Position numbers and translations under genes: made by a program
Part shown: positions 34,159-44,903 of the stretch, piece by piece
Layout of the letters: the number at the start of each line of letters is the position of its first letter
Numbering within the stretch: the first letter of the stretch is position 1
Notes under the pieces: model-generated
The model's database searches: none
What the model was told of the DNA's origin: nothing
The model's input: only the letters and a program-made list of their open reading frames with translations
NCBI GenBank assembly: GCA_007922195.1
Contig: ML682232.1
Location: forward strand, 1,494,870-1,558,869
Source of the DNA: Podocnemis expansa
Taxonomy: Eukaryota; Chordata; Testudines; Podocnemididae
Length of the DNA stretch: 64,000 nt
Reading direction: 5' to 3'

Positions 34159-34424
34159 GCCTATACTGATGGCAGCAAAATCACAGCTATCAGCATGATG
34201 TCCCGGGTTTGATTGAGCGGTCTGTGTAGACGCGCTCAATCTATCCACAAATTGCCATAGCAACTCCAGCCCCAGAACTGGAGTATCAGTAAGCTAACCA
34301 GAAGGCGCTTAGCATGGTGAGTGGGGAGCTCTTGGTAAGTTGTCAGGAGATAAGCAAAGTAATTTACATGCCTCATGCATCTCCCATTGATTGCCACTGA
34401 AAAATGCGGCAAGTATAGACTAGG
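34159..34424. mobile_element. Harbinger-like MITE (GCCTATACT termini)
   Basis: The left end after TAA (34156-34158) is GCCTATACTGATGGCAGC; the right end has GCAAGTATAGACTAGGGC. The ends are imperfectly complementary. A 12-bp inverted pair, GATTGAGCGGTC and GCGCTCAATC, sits inside at 34211-34240. Right boundary approximate. Confidence 0.5.
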
Positions 34425-34695
34425 GCTGTGGCTTTGGGGAAAGCTTTCACTAGTGTGCTCTTGCATAAGTCTGCTGTTTCATTAGACAGGGCAGTCTGGC
34501 TTGGGTGAACTCTGGAGCACCATTAATTGTATCTACAAACTTAATTCATAAAGACTGACTGATTTGCACAAGGTAAGGTTTCTGGTATATCCACTGTAGT
34601 ACAATAGTAGGCATATAAACTACTGTTGAAAAAGATATGTATTCTAGCTTGCTTATTTTGTTTTGTTTTTGCTTTTTACTGTGTGTTCATATATG

Positions 34696-34884
34696 CCAGG
34701 GATCTCAAACTCAAATCACCATGAGGGCTGCATGAGGACTAGCACGTTAGCCTGAGGACTGCACCACTGAAACCTTGTCATGTAACAATATTGAAAATAT
34801 CGGTAACAGTAGTGTCATTGCGAGCTGCAGGAAATAGCTTTAGGGGCCACAAGCAGCCTGCAGGCTGTGTGTTTGAGACCCTTG
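34696..34884 (+). mobile_element. Short hAT element (CAGGGGTCT family), next to another hAT
   Basis: The ends CAGGGATCTCAAACTC and GTTTGAGACCCTTG are inverted. The interior phrases TAACAATATTGAAAATAT and AGGAAATAGCTTTAGGGGCC are shared with the copies at 15608 and 46519. The flanks ATATATGC and GCGTATGC match at five of eight, and the differences are transitions. Confidence 0.75.
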
Positions 34885-34898
34885 GCGTATGCAGTGCA

Positions 34899-35058
34899 GC
34901 AGCAGTTTTCAACCACTGTGTCGGGACACAGCGGTAAATGTGTCACAGAGAGCAGGGGAGATGGCTGGATTTGGCCTGGTGGGGGTGGACAGGTGTGTCC
35001 TGTAGGATCATGATACACTACCAGCTTTGTTATGACTCATAAAAGGTTGAGAACCACT
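34899..35058 (+). mobile_element. Short hAT element just downstream of the previous one
   Basis: Family of 22623 (GATGGCTGGATTTGGCCTGG). Perfect 8-bp repeats GCAGTGCA lie at 34891-34898 and 35059-35066. A few extra bases (GCAG) precede the usual CAGTTTTCAACC start, so the exact end is uncertain because of the local CAG repeat. Confidence 0.75.
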
Positions 35059-35066
35059 GCAGTGCA

Positions 35067-36020
35067 TCATAGACAAGTATAGGTATCATGGAAAATCTGT
35101 GGAGCTTTGCAGACATACTATGGTGAGGGATCCTGTGCTATCTGATAAGGAGATGTCCTCGCTTTGTGATAGAACAGGGTAAGGGACTAACAGGCAGCAG
35201 AGGTGTGATGTTCCTGCTTCAGGGCTGTATCAAGCAGACACAATAAATGTGTGGGAGTTGTTCCCAGTTGTACAGATATAGAGTATGCCTGTGCATGCAA
35301 CCTGGTTTTAGAAACATGCTTTGTGTTTATGTAAACATTTACAGAAGTGAACAAAATAACAAGATGTCCTTTAACAGACTATACCAGCGTTGCTCCTGCA
35401 TGTTAGTGTCTAGTGAAAAGTGATCCATTTGGGTTTCTAAGGCAATCTGTTAAGATTTCTTACACCATAACTTTGGGTCCATATGTTGGTTATGATTTAA
35501 TACCCAGTCCTGCAAAACCCTGTTTGTCTTGTGAGCAAAAACATTGAATTCACTGGAGATAAATCATGGGAGTAGACTTTGTAGGATCAAGCCTTTATTT
35601 GGTCAACTCTTTTGGGGAGGGGTCTCATATTAGGAGGTTTTTTTAGAGTACTGTATAGTTCATCAGTGGGCTTAGTTTCTAGGAATCTTAACTTGTTGGC
35701 TGACTTACGTAAGATTTATTTTTACAAGGAACTTGACAGTGAAAGAGGGAACACAGCCAGTATTGCAGGAAAAGGTACTTCTGTCTTGCAAGGAAGACAG
35801 GCATCTTGCTCAGTAACGTTTAACTTCAGCGCTCTGATAAGACCGTGGTCTGCAAGTTATGGATGTCTGTTGCTCTTGTGTGCATAGAGGCCTCAAGGAG
35901 TGAAACAACAGGATCAAGAGTCCATTGCAGGTCTCCCATGCAACTTTGCAAAGCATTTCTGTGAGACAAAAAAGCAAACTAAACACAAGCCATTTATTGA
36001 TGCTTCAGTATCACAGAACA
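35067..36020. other. Intron 1 stretch without recognised gene
   Basis: A palindromic repeat fragment lies at 35497-35600 (CCCAGTCCTGCAAAACCC ... GTAGGATCAAGCC). Nothing else recognised. Confidence 0.4.
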
Positions 36021-36724
36021 GTAAAACAAACAAGGAGTCCTGTGGCACTTTTAAAGACTAATACAGGGGTTCCCAACCTTTTTAAGGCTGGGGACACCTC
36101 TCTGAATAAAAATAAAAACAAACAAAAAACCCCAGACCCTTTGTCTCTCCCATGCCCTCATGCCTCGCACCGTCACAGGCAGAATTGGCGCTATCACAAA
36201 GTGAAGACAAAGCCGCTCTCCTGCTGGGGAGTGAGGGCTGCCGTGGCTATGGCCCCTCCCTCTGCTGGGGAGCTGGAAGTGGTCATGGCACCCTCTCCCT
36301 GCCCAGGGAGCTGCTGCAGCTATGGCTGCCTCCCCTTGCCAGGGACCTGGGGGCAGTCGTGATCCCCTCCGCTTGCCCAGGGAGATGCTGCGGTTATGGC
36401 CCCCTCCCGCTGCCAGGTAGCTGTGCATGCTTAGGGCAGGAGTTTTAAAAACTCCCTGCCTGGGGGAAGCTCCCTGCTAGTCGGAAGCTTGGGTCTCCCT
36501 GGCAGCTGCAGATCTTGGTTACGTCCGGCCCCAGCTCCCAGCATGTCTGTGGCCCCAGACACATTTATTTATTGCATGGGCTTTCGTGGGAGAAAATCCC
36601 ATTTCATTAGATGCTTTGAAGACATTTTCTCCCATGAAAGCTCAATACGATAAATAAATTTGTTAGTCTTTGAAAGGACTCCTTGCTTGTTTTTCTGAAC
36701 AAGACTAATACAGCTACCCCTTTA
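36021..36724. mobile_element. Penelope-like hairpin interrupted by a GC-rich hAT-like insertion
   Basis: The minus-strand arm starts at 36021 (GTAAAACAAACAAGGAGTCCTGTGGCACTTTTAAAGACTAA). It breaks at about 36063 and resumes at 36561 with CATTTATTTATTGCATGGGCTTTCGTGGGAG. It folds back at about 36620 to a plus-strand arm ending GACTAATACAGCTACCCC at 36720. Ribozyme boxes are decayed (CTAATGA on the minus strand; box missing on the plus strand, GAAAGCTC kept). Confidence 0.75.
36064..36560 (+). mobile_element. hAT-like insertion carrying a 37-bp minisatellite
   Basis: Begins CAGGGGTTCCCAACC, a typical hAT end, directly inside the Penelope arm. I could not find a matching right terminus or target duplication, so the right side may be truncated. 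From 36247 to 36426 about five diverged copies of a 37-bp unit follow each other (CTATGGCNCCCTCCCNNTGCC, then AGGGAGCTG). The resulting long open frames on both strands are by-products of this GC-rich repeat. Confidence 0.6.
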
Positions 36725-39700
36725 TAATAGAGTAAGTTGCTCTAGGAGGAGGAATCCGTAGCATAGAGTGTTCTCTCAGGGTTTGTGTGAGGAAGATACG
36801 CATTCCCTAACCCTGCCCCTGTATAAATGCTGTCTGGGGCAATCACTGAGTCATCCATCCTTAATGTGTGCTGCAGTGTCCATTAGCAAGCTGGCCTTGT
36901 GGGAGTCAGTGTGTGGGATTGTAGAGTCCAGTAATATTATGTAGTTGAGGTTCTTTGTTGCAGAGGACTGGTATTCCAGAATTTATTGATCCTGGGTGCT
37001 CATACAGATCCACAATTTGGGTTTGTTGTGCCCTTTAGCTTTAACATTTTGAAGGAACTGCTTTGCCATTTGAGTTGACAGAGGTTAGTGTCAGTGACTG
37101 CACAAGTTTTGAGAAGGTTTAGGAAGATAGAAGGCAATAGCCAGTAAGGTTTGAGAGTGCTGTTTCCCAGCCACTTTTCTCTTCTACTTTGCTTGGGATA
37201 TGAAGTTCTAAGAAGTCTCTTGTGGCTGAGCCTAGCTAGTGGCAGCATACTCAAAGTGTTAGGGAAACATACTGCATTTGTTCATTATGGTCCTGTTTCC
37301 CCCACCGCTGCTTTATGGTCCAATTTCTGCCACTGCTGTACTATTTTACTTGAGCCACTGATAGAATCTGACTGTGAACCTTTGTAAAAGTACAAGTTGG
37401 TTGCTGGGAGAACTGTGCATTCACCTTACATGTAACTAATTTTCTTCATACTTGAAAAAAATACAACAGGCACTTTGGACAGAGACTAGGGTGGGGGTAT
37501 GCAACCCTCTACTCACTATGGGTGGAAGCTATTTTAAGGGGTAGACAACCAACCCCCTTAGTCACTGGGGGGGGGGAAGCTATTTAGAAACACAGTTTCA
37601 TTTTCAAGAATGAGTTAGTCTAATTGAAAGTCAGCATGATTTATGTTCCTAAGTGCTTGTCACTTCTGAAAAATTGGAGTACTCAGTCTTTTTCTGAAAC
37701 TTTGTCCTAGTCCTGAGACATTTTACGTCCAAAGTTAAATAAATGACACAGTTACAACTGACTGAGAGGGAAATGGTTCTCAACCTTAACTACAGAGCTA
37801 CTACAGTTGAAAATGATTACAAACAAACAAATCTCTACACATTTATCTCTGGAGAAAACTCAGAATTGGAAACCTGCTTCATTCTCAGTGGAGTTGATTC
37901 CTGTCTTTCATAATGCCTGCCTTATCAGCCTTTTTCAGACTGATGGAGTAACTTCAGTAGCCTCACTTTCCATGTCATGTTACCATAATTAATTTTTGCT
38001 GAGATTCACAGGGCAAATGAACTCCTGTTTTTTGACAGCTGCTCAAATTGTTGTTTTTTGACACTGCTTCAGGATTCTAATATCTGACTTGGACTACATT
38101 ATAGGTTTAATTTGTGCAAAAAGAATTTTCTTTGTACAGAAGATAGTGTACTATCATTTTGAATATATTTGTGAACATAATTTATGTAGCTTTGCTTTTA
38201 TATTAACAATCTAATAGCACCTGTTATGGGAAGTTGTTACGGTTGATTATAATGGTGTTCCTATCAGCATCTTTGTAAAATTTTGATTTTTGTAGTTTTA
38301 TATGAAACCGAAATGTTTGAGTTGTCAACTCGTTAGAAGATTCAATTTGTCAGTCACAAGACAGACTGAATCTTTTAGATGTGAGGGTGGTTAACTTCTG
38401 ATTAATTTTAGGATAGATTAGTTCAAGCAGTCTTCTAAGTTTACTTCACTTATTAGATGGACTAATTCATTTAACTTCACTCAGATTTTATCAGTAGAAA
38501 GGAACTTTAAAAATGAATGAGTCAGGTTAGACCTGTTTTGATGGGAGCTGAATAGTGATTTTGTTGCCTCCAGATGCTGTGGCTAGAAGCCACTGTCGAG
38601 GAGAAGCTATCTAAGTGTGGTTGACAATTTAAGTTATGTTTTTAGTTTTTTTCAGGTCACTAATAGATTTAAATGGTTATTTTCATTAGTGAGATCATCT
38701 GTACTCTCCATCACCTGCTGCAAAAATGTTCAGCAAAATGCCAGCATCTCAGACTCCAAATATTAGCATTCACTGCATATACAGCCAATTAAGCTGACAT
38801 TAACCACAGCATTTTGGGGGTGCCAAATTCAAGAGGCCTGCAAAGGTAACAGCAGGAAAATACACTAGATGAAGTTCTGAGTCACTGTAAAACTCAGTAC
38901 AACCATTTCAGTTATTTAGCTAATACATGCATTGTACAGATAATACATGCGTAGCCCAACTAGCCATAGCCTAATAGTTATTTGTAGAATAATTTTGAGG
39001 TAAGTTTTCTAGAGGTAACTTTGAAATAAGCCAGCAAAGGAAAACAGCTAAGTGGTAGACAAAGGTGATATATCTGTTCTGATTAGGCTTTTTTTTTTTT
39101 CCCCCTGCCTTACCTTTTGCCAGGCTTCTTGAAATATTGAACATTTTATGGTTTCCTAAGTGTACTCTGCACTTGAGACACAAGGCCAGTGTATGTGTCC
39201 CAACAACTTTATGATCAAAGGGCCCTGGTTCCACAAAGTTGCTTATGCTTAATTCTCACATGAATGGTTGCATTGTATGTCAATAGAACTACTCATGCAA
39301 GTAAACAAAGACTTTGGAGGATCAAGCTTTAAGTCTGAGATACCAGCTATGATGGAAGTATTAGGTTATCTATATTAAGCTGCAGTATACAGTGTCCCTT
39401 TGTTAGGCTAGGGAATGCAAATCTGGACGTTGATATAACTGCTCATGCTGGTATTAGACATCCTGCTTATTCCTGTTTAAGGGACAGAACTTTTTTTTTT
39501 TTTTTTTTGGCCGGTATTTTACTTGAGTTTCAGAGGATGTGCTCGCAGACCAGCTTATGTGTGCATAACTATGCTTTGTGTGCTACCAATCAGCTATCCA
39601 TAATGACCAAATGACACATTGGGTTAACTGACATTTATTACTGGTGCCTATTATCCTCGTGTTGCAGAACATTTTAGAGGTAGGCCTGGACGTTTTTGTT

Positions 39701-40116
39701 GGGCTCTTATGGGAGTAGAGGTTACCACTAAAAGAGTTCACAGCTACAGCCTTCTGTACCATGTAGTGAAGTCGTTGGGAAAAGAAATTCAGATCTCCAG
39801 CATTGTAGAGGAAAGGGTCCCTTGTACTACAGTCAGCGTCCAAGGCATTTCTGAGTTAAAGATAAGTTTGAATCTTTTTGTATGTGAAGTAAAAGACTTT
39901 GCAGAAATGCTTACTTCTTTACTCTCTGCTGCTCTGTGGTTTTCAGACAGCAAATTTAGCCTTGACGTTCTCAGACCCTTCTCATGGAAGAGATGGTGGC
40001 ATGGTAATGTGCTCTGCTACTCCTTTTAGCAGATGTAGGTTGGTGTAATGCGGTCGAGGGTTCCACTTCCATTTATCTTATAACTCCTCCACAAGAAGTA
40101 AATGTCATTTCAAGCC
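36725..40116. other. Intron 1 stretch, largely free of recognisable repeats
   Basis: More than 3 kb of AT-rich sequence with only a G-run at 37570-37577, a palindromic repeat fragment near 39225-39330 and a T-run at 39491-39508. A low density of young repeats makes it one of the better places to look for conserved non-coding elements of RFX7. Confidence 0.45.
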
Positions 40117-40130
40117 TTCCTTAAGAGAAA

Positions 40131-40501
40131 AACAAACAAGGACTCCTGTGGCACTTTTAAAGACTAACAAATGTATTGATCGCATGAGCTTTCGAGGGAG
40201 AAAATCCCACTTCTTCAAGCGCCTGATGATGGAGAAGTGCAGATGAATGGGAGGAAAAGAACTAATGCAGGGAAGTGTAAGTTACTGTTTTAACAGTGTG
40301 ACCTGATCCTATGACTTACACTTAACCTGCATTTATTTTCTTCCCATTCATCTGTACTTCTCTATCTTTAAGCATCTGACGAAGTGGGATTTTTTCCCAC
40401 AAAAGCTCATGTGATAAGTAAATTTGTTAGTGCAAATTTGAAAGTGCAACAGGACTCATTTGTTTTGCTGAACTAGACTAACACAGCTACCCCTTTGCAA
40501 T
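40131..40501. mobile_element. Penelope-like fold-back element with two well-kept hammerheads
   Basis: Left arm minus, right arm plus. The arms pair over most of their length, for example GAATGGGAGGAAAAGAA against TTTTCTTCCCATTC. The right end carries GACTAACACAGCTACCCC. Direct repeats TTCCTTAAGAGAAA (40117-40130) and TTCCCTGAGAGAGA (40502-40515) match at 11 of 14, with only transitions. The right ribozyme (40371-40416) is one base from complete. The left (40182-40222) keeps GAAA and AGCTC but has TTGAAGA in place of CTGANGA. Confidence 0.85.
40371..40416 (+). ncRNA. Hammerhead ribozyme, single core substitution
   Basis: GCAT pairs with ATGT as stem I. CTGACGA (40376-40382) is intact, and GTGGGA/TCCCAC forms a perfect 6-bp stem II with a TTTTT loop. 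AGCT is the palindromic stem III, and CTC the cleavage triplet. The one fault is AAAA at 40401-40404 where GAAA is required. This is the best-folding copy in the window, but it should be inactive. Confidence 0.7.
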
Positions 40502-40623
40502 TTCCCTGAGAGAGAAGAACTTGACAGAATTTAGCAGTTAGGAGTTGTGTGTCAGCTCAGAGAGTTGCCTCAGCCACGGAGGTGCTCTTTCCCTTTTTCT
40601 TGAAAGGCCACATTGCTTAGTCA

Positions 40624-40676
40624 TTGCATGGTGATAAGTTACAGAGGGGTAGCCGTCTTAGGACTCCTTTTTTCAT
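40624..40676 (+). mobile_element. 53-bp composite Penelope-like insertion with exact 12-bp duplication
   Basis: ATTGCTTAGTCA at 40612-40623 and again at 40677-40688 is an exact direct repeat around TTGCATGGTGATAAGTTACAG and AGGGGTAGCCGTCTTAGGACTCC. The first part resembles the sequence just after the ribozyme cleavage site (ATGTGATAAGTAAA) and the second is the AGAGGGGTAGCC terminus, so two family segments are joined in a very short insertion. Confidence 0.65.
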
Positions 40677-41207
40677 ATTGCTTAGTCAATCACCCTAGAG
40701 ACAGGGAAAGTGTCTTATGTAGTCTTGAGTCTGATATTTTCTTGCATGGCATTTCTTTGGGCTGCGATAAAATAAGCAGCCTCTTCTGACCAAGTTGGCG
40801 GTCTCTGAAGCTAGTCTTCTGATGGAATAACTTGTCTCCAGGTTTTACCGTGTTTACTGTCTCTTTGTCATTTGTTTTCCTAATAAGACATCCAGGGTTA
40901 TAGGCAGTACACACGGGAATACAGTATATGAGAATAGTCAGATGCCCGTCTCCCTCTCCCCCATGAGTGTATAAGTTAAGTGGAGTGGCATGCTGTGCCT
41001 TTTGTTGTACAAGCAACACTTCCCTGGCACTTGCATTTGAGGAAAACAAGTCTGATCATAGTCAGTCTTGTTCCTACCAATCTGAACTAATGAGCTTTGG
41101 AGTCAGTGTTTAATTCATGCCCTTATTGATTTCACTGGGAGCAAAGTTGTTTCCTGAATTTTGACGCTTTTAATTTAGTCCTTGTTTATTAGTTATTGAG
41201 TAACTAA

Positions 41208-41390
41208 GGGCTGATCTACACTGGTGGCATCAGTAGACAGGAGATATGCAAGCTACATAATATGGCTTGTGTATCTGTCGTCAGAGTACCCCAGTGTCTT
41301 CACAGGCTGGTGGACTGAGTCAGTTGGAGAGCACTCTCCCATTGACTGAGCAAGTCTACACAGAGCTTCTTAATTCATGCCTCTGTATTG
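41208..41390. mobile_element. Harbinger-like MITE fragment
   Basis: TAA followed by GGGCTGATCTACACTGGTGG, and AAGTCTACACAGAG near 41363. The right terminus is not clear. Confidence 0.4.
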
Positions 41391-41712
41391 GTGTCTGGTG
41401 TTGTATCTTAGAGACCTATTCTTGCTTTCATTGATGCCAGTGGTAAATATAAAATTGATTTCCATATGCTGCAGAGTCAGGTTGAGTGCATGATATACAT
41501 CATGTATTTGGAAGTATGAGAGTCACTTAAGAGGATCTAGTACATGAAGTTCACTACAGTGCATTTTTTGGACATATTTACTTATGGTTAGGCATCTAAT
41601 TTGTTCTAGGAATACCTAGTAAGTTGGCAGGTCAAATATTCATCAGATATTGTCAAAAATGGGCAGATATCTTAAAGGAATTCTAATTTAGTAGAACAGT
41701 AATGAAGAGTAA

Positions 41713-41932
41713 GGCTAGATCTACATTACATACTTATTTCAGTATAACTACACTGTTCAGGGGTGAAAAATCACACTCCTGCATGATGTAGTTGTACTAA
41801 ACTTAATGCCCACATATAGCTAGCACTGTCTCAGCAGAAAAACTTCTACTGACATAGTTACTGCTCTCTCCCATCAGTTCAGGCTTGAAATGGCTTCACC
41901 AGATCTAGTACAGCTGTAATGTAGACCTGTCC
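41713..41932. mobile_element. Harbinger-like MITE with TAA duplication
   Basis: The left end GGCTAGATCTACATTA and the right end TAATGTAGACCTGTCC are inverted with a few mismatches, flanked on both sides by TAA (41710-41712 and 41933-41935). 220 bp, non-coding. Confidence 0.7.
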
Positions 41933-42828
41933 TAAGGCTTTATGTTCTCCAGGATGCTTAGGCTTAGGTAGATACTTATAGCTAATATTAAAAAATTACT
42001 TATTTTGTTTGAGAAAAATGCAAAACACTGTGCTGAAAAATGAAGGACTGGCACCATGTTGCAATCACACTATCACTGTCATCTATCCTAGGGCATTCTT
42101 TCTGGAACGTTTGACTTTATTTGACCATGATCAATAATAGTCAGTCAATTGACCGATCAGTTGACGTATTATTTGACTTGTCAATTGACTGGTGTGTCCA
42201 GCCAATATTTAGTGAAATTACTTGTCTTGTGACTCTTGTTACTTTTTCTCTCACTGATCTTCCTGTAACCCACGAATAAGGTAGTAAGATTAAATTGATT
42301 CGGTTATTTATTGTGAACAGTTATGAGTAAAAAGTTATGAGTAAAAACCCAGCAGCGGTAGCACTTATCCAGGACAGCTAGAAATTCATATTTCAAATAA
42401 GACTTAATTAAATTATTTTTAATAAGTATACAAGTGAAGTGAATCTGAAGCAGTTAACAGTTGCAAAAATACTTTATACCATCCCAAAGCCCAATCCTGA
42501 GCAATAGTGAGCATCTGTCATTGCCATTTTGTGGAAGTGGTGGCTGGTTTTTAATTTGGAATAGTTTTCCAGTTGCAATATGAGATTGCATTAAACCTAT
42601 AGCCCTTGTGAGGAAAACCTGTATGTTTTAAGTGGCATCTGTTTCTATAATACTTTTCTACGAGAAAGTTACAGGATGACTATTGCATAAATTATGATGA
42701 TGTTTTCATAGCCATGAAGTACGCTTGTGGCTTCTCAGCATAAAAGCAGTGGAAAATCTACTGTATAGCAATTTTGTATCATTGCTGTATAGATTAACTT
42801 GAGACTCCTCTCTTCTTTTCTTCTCTAG
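41933..42828. other. Distal end of intron 1
   Basis: Contains a cluster of overlapping GTCAATTGAC and GATCAGTTGAC phrases at 42118-42195, probably the remnant of another element. Then comes the polypyrimidine tract of the exon 2 acceptor. Confidence 0.45.
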
Positions 42829-42862
42829 CAAAACTGTACAATCTAAGGTGGACTGCATTTTG
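42829..42862 (+). CDS. RFX7: RFX7 coding exon 2 (34 nt)
   Basis: This exon supplies the third base of Cys42 and codons 43-53, reading KTVQSKVDCIL, identical to the RFX7 sequence I know from other vertebrates. The acceptor TTCTTCTCTAG and donor GTAAGTA are both strong. It ends in phase 0. The segment begins the helical region shared with RFX5 that precedes the LYLYL motif and takes part in oligomerisation. It is too short for ordinary gene finders and is easily missed. Confidence 0.9.
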
Positions 42863-43308
42863 GTAAGTAGAACTTTTGAATTTTTCCAAATATTAAAAAA
42901 TTCTGAGACCGCTATGGCTGGCTGGTAAGAATTGGTAGTGATTATGGAGCCCTTTGTCACTATATACGATTTGAAAAAAATTAAGTGGGGTAGTGACTAA
43001 AGATCGTTACCATCTGTTAGATGTTCAGTGGCCTACTAGTAGAGAATTTAGAGATTTTAGTCCAGTTCTCCATGGATATGTGCCCTCATCACACAAGCCA
43101 GCTTTGAGACTGGTACAGATTGATGATACCTTGGCTAGCAATATTGCTGGATGATACCCTAACTTTGATAATTTCAACTGTAGGGTTGATCCTCAGGTTC
43201 AAAGGATATTGCCATGGCTGTAATGGAAATTTGTACTGCTGCTTTCCTCAAGGCTGTTGATCGTCCCCGTCCCCTCCCATCCCCTCCAATGTAGTCAGTA
43301 TTTTATGG

Positions 43309-43510
43309 CAGTCATGGCAAAACTGCAGCTCAGGAGCCGCTTGTGGCTTTCGAATGAAAAAGTGTGGCTCGTGGAAGAATAACCAGTGGAAGAATGTCAG
43401 CAAATCAATTTAGTAGGTAGAAGTATATGGCTATATACCTCTGTGTGGCTCTTGAAGGTTTAATAATCAACTTGTGTGGCTCTTGAGGTCCATAAATTTG
43501 GCCACCCCTG
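43309..43510 (+). mobile_element. Short hAT element (GCCACCCCTG family)
   Basis: The right end ATTTGGCCACCCCTG and the left end CAGTCATGGCAAAAC are imperfectly inverted. The flanks TTTTATGG (43301-43308) and TTTTATAG (43511-43518) match at seven of eight. Repeated GTGTGGCTC phrases lie inside. Confidence 0.75.
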
Positions 43511-43690
43511 TTTTATAGGCACATTTACTGCCTTTAGGTCTGATCCTGCTGGGTACTCCATGCTTTCCACTCAAATTGGCCTCAAAGGTTCTCTGCACTT
43601 TGCAAGGTCGGGCCCTTTTGTACAGTATTAGCTTTTAATTTATTATAGTAGCTTGGTTAATTTCAGGATGTCATTCTATGCTAGGTCTTT

Positions 43691-43800
43691 GGGGGAGAGA
43701 CATGTTCTGGTTGTGTATTTGTACAGTGCTTGGCACAGTGGGGTTTGGTTTATGGCTGGGGCTCCTATGTGCTATCACAGTATGCTCTGATTTTATCAGA
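43691..43800 (-). repeat. Amniote interspersed repeat fragment
   Basis: GTACAGTGCTTGGCACAGTGGGGTTTGG and GGCTGGGGCTCCTATGTGCTA are the reverse-strand form of the repeat noted at 15001. Confidence 0.5.
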
Positions 43801-43911
43801 TTCTTGTATGTGTTTAAACTTCAGGATAGACAGAGAATGCCTGTTCCAGGCTCTTGAACCACTGAAAAATAAACCAGTCAAACTAAGCCAAAAATTGCCA
43901 TAGCAAGCATG

Positions 43912-44903
43912 GTGGTTTGATTTAAATCAAAGTGATTTAAATAACTGATTTTAATAATTATTTAAATCAGCATGCAGGAAACCCTGTTTTAAATCATCTG
44001 TTTCAGTTGTGTTGCCATTATGATGTTTAGTTATTTTCTTTAAAAAAAAAGGTTGTCTTACTGGTTAGTAATAATGAAAACTATATATAGTCTTTGCATT
44101 AAATTTGTTGAATCTGTTTGTTAGCCAAGAGGATACATTATGTATCTTACACATATTTATTAATGCAATTGTATACTTTATTTATATTTATTTAGATTTT
44201 TAATCTTACATTTTGTTATGTTAAAATAGTAAGTGATGAATTTCTTATTTAGTAGATAATTTTTTACTTGTAATTTGTATAAAGTTCTATTTGGACACAA
44301 ATTGAAATTCATTTAAAAGGTACAAAAGTAGCATTTAATTGTCTTAATAATATAATACTACCTTAAATGTGCTGGAAGAAAAAAGAAAAATTATCAAAAT
44401 AAATTTTGCATTTAAAACTGATTAAATAGATTAGATTAATCATTTAGTGAACTGAAGCAATTATTTCTGGTTACTGTGGCCTTCAGGATTTTAGAATTAG
44501 TAATTCTCAAATTTTCACACCTAGTTTTAGAGGAGGAAAACGAACTTTCTTGCTTTCTTAACTCCCTAGTGGTTTAACTTTTTGAGCTGCTAGTAGTTGA
44601 ATAAACTGAAATGAAGAAGAGGCTCCTGCTATCAAAAGGAGGTTTAGCCCTTCAGCAGACTCTAGCTCAAGGTGCTTAGTCAATGACTTCCAGTTCAGTA
44701 GTTTACCTTACTTTAAAATTTGGCAGCAAATGTGTATTACTTAATATTTTGTGTGTTTACTTTAAATTATTCTGATACATTATAATCATTTTAGGCCTTA
44801 ACGTAGCTTGTCAGTTTCAGATTTGTTTTAAAACAGGTTTAGTTTTAATAAACAAACCTGAATGTAGTTTAAAGGGGAAAAAAATCTAATTTAAATAAAT
44901 CAA
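43912..44903. mobile_element. AT-rich element bounded by inverted TTTAAAT motifs
   Basis: The left side GGTTTGATTTAAATCAAAGTGATTTAAATAACTG and the right side AAAATCTAATTTAAATAAATCAAC are approximately inverted, about 1 kb apart. The interior is very AT-rich and without a coding frame. It resembles a known reptilian repeat rich in GATTTAAATC. The limits and superfamily are uncertain. Confidence 0.45.

Larger units (their letters stand above)
1004..42828 (+). other. RFX7: RFX7 intron 1 (41,825 bp, phase 2)
   Basis: The donor is GTGAGAG at 1004. The acceptor is a pyrimidine-rich tract (CTCCTCTCTTCTTTTCTTCTCTAG) ending at 42828. The intron is filled with transposable-element remnants listed separately. 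No further coding exon in frame with RFX7 is evident, and none is needed because exons 1 and 2 join without loss of family residues. Confidence 0.85.

Noticed and set aside
36152..36448. 98-codon frame and its antisense partners
   Set aside because: By-product of the 37-bp minisatellite inside an inserted element.
39709..40029. 106-codon open frame in intron 1
   Set aside because: No recognisable domain, no splice or promoter context, and of a length expected by chance in 64 kb.
40131..40501. Long hairpin as a microRNA precursor
   Set aside because: Far too long for a microRNA, and explained by inverted Penelope-like copies.
42118..42195. Cluster of GTCAATTGAC motifs as a binding-site array
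   Set aside because: Irregular and imperfect; more likely the remnant of an interspersed repeat than a regulatory array.
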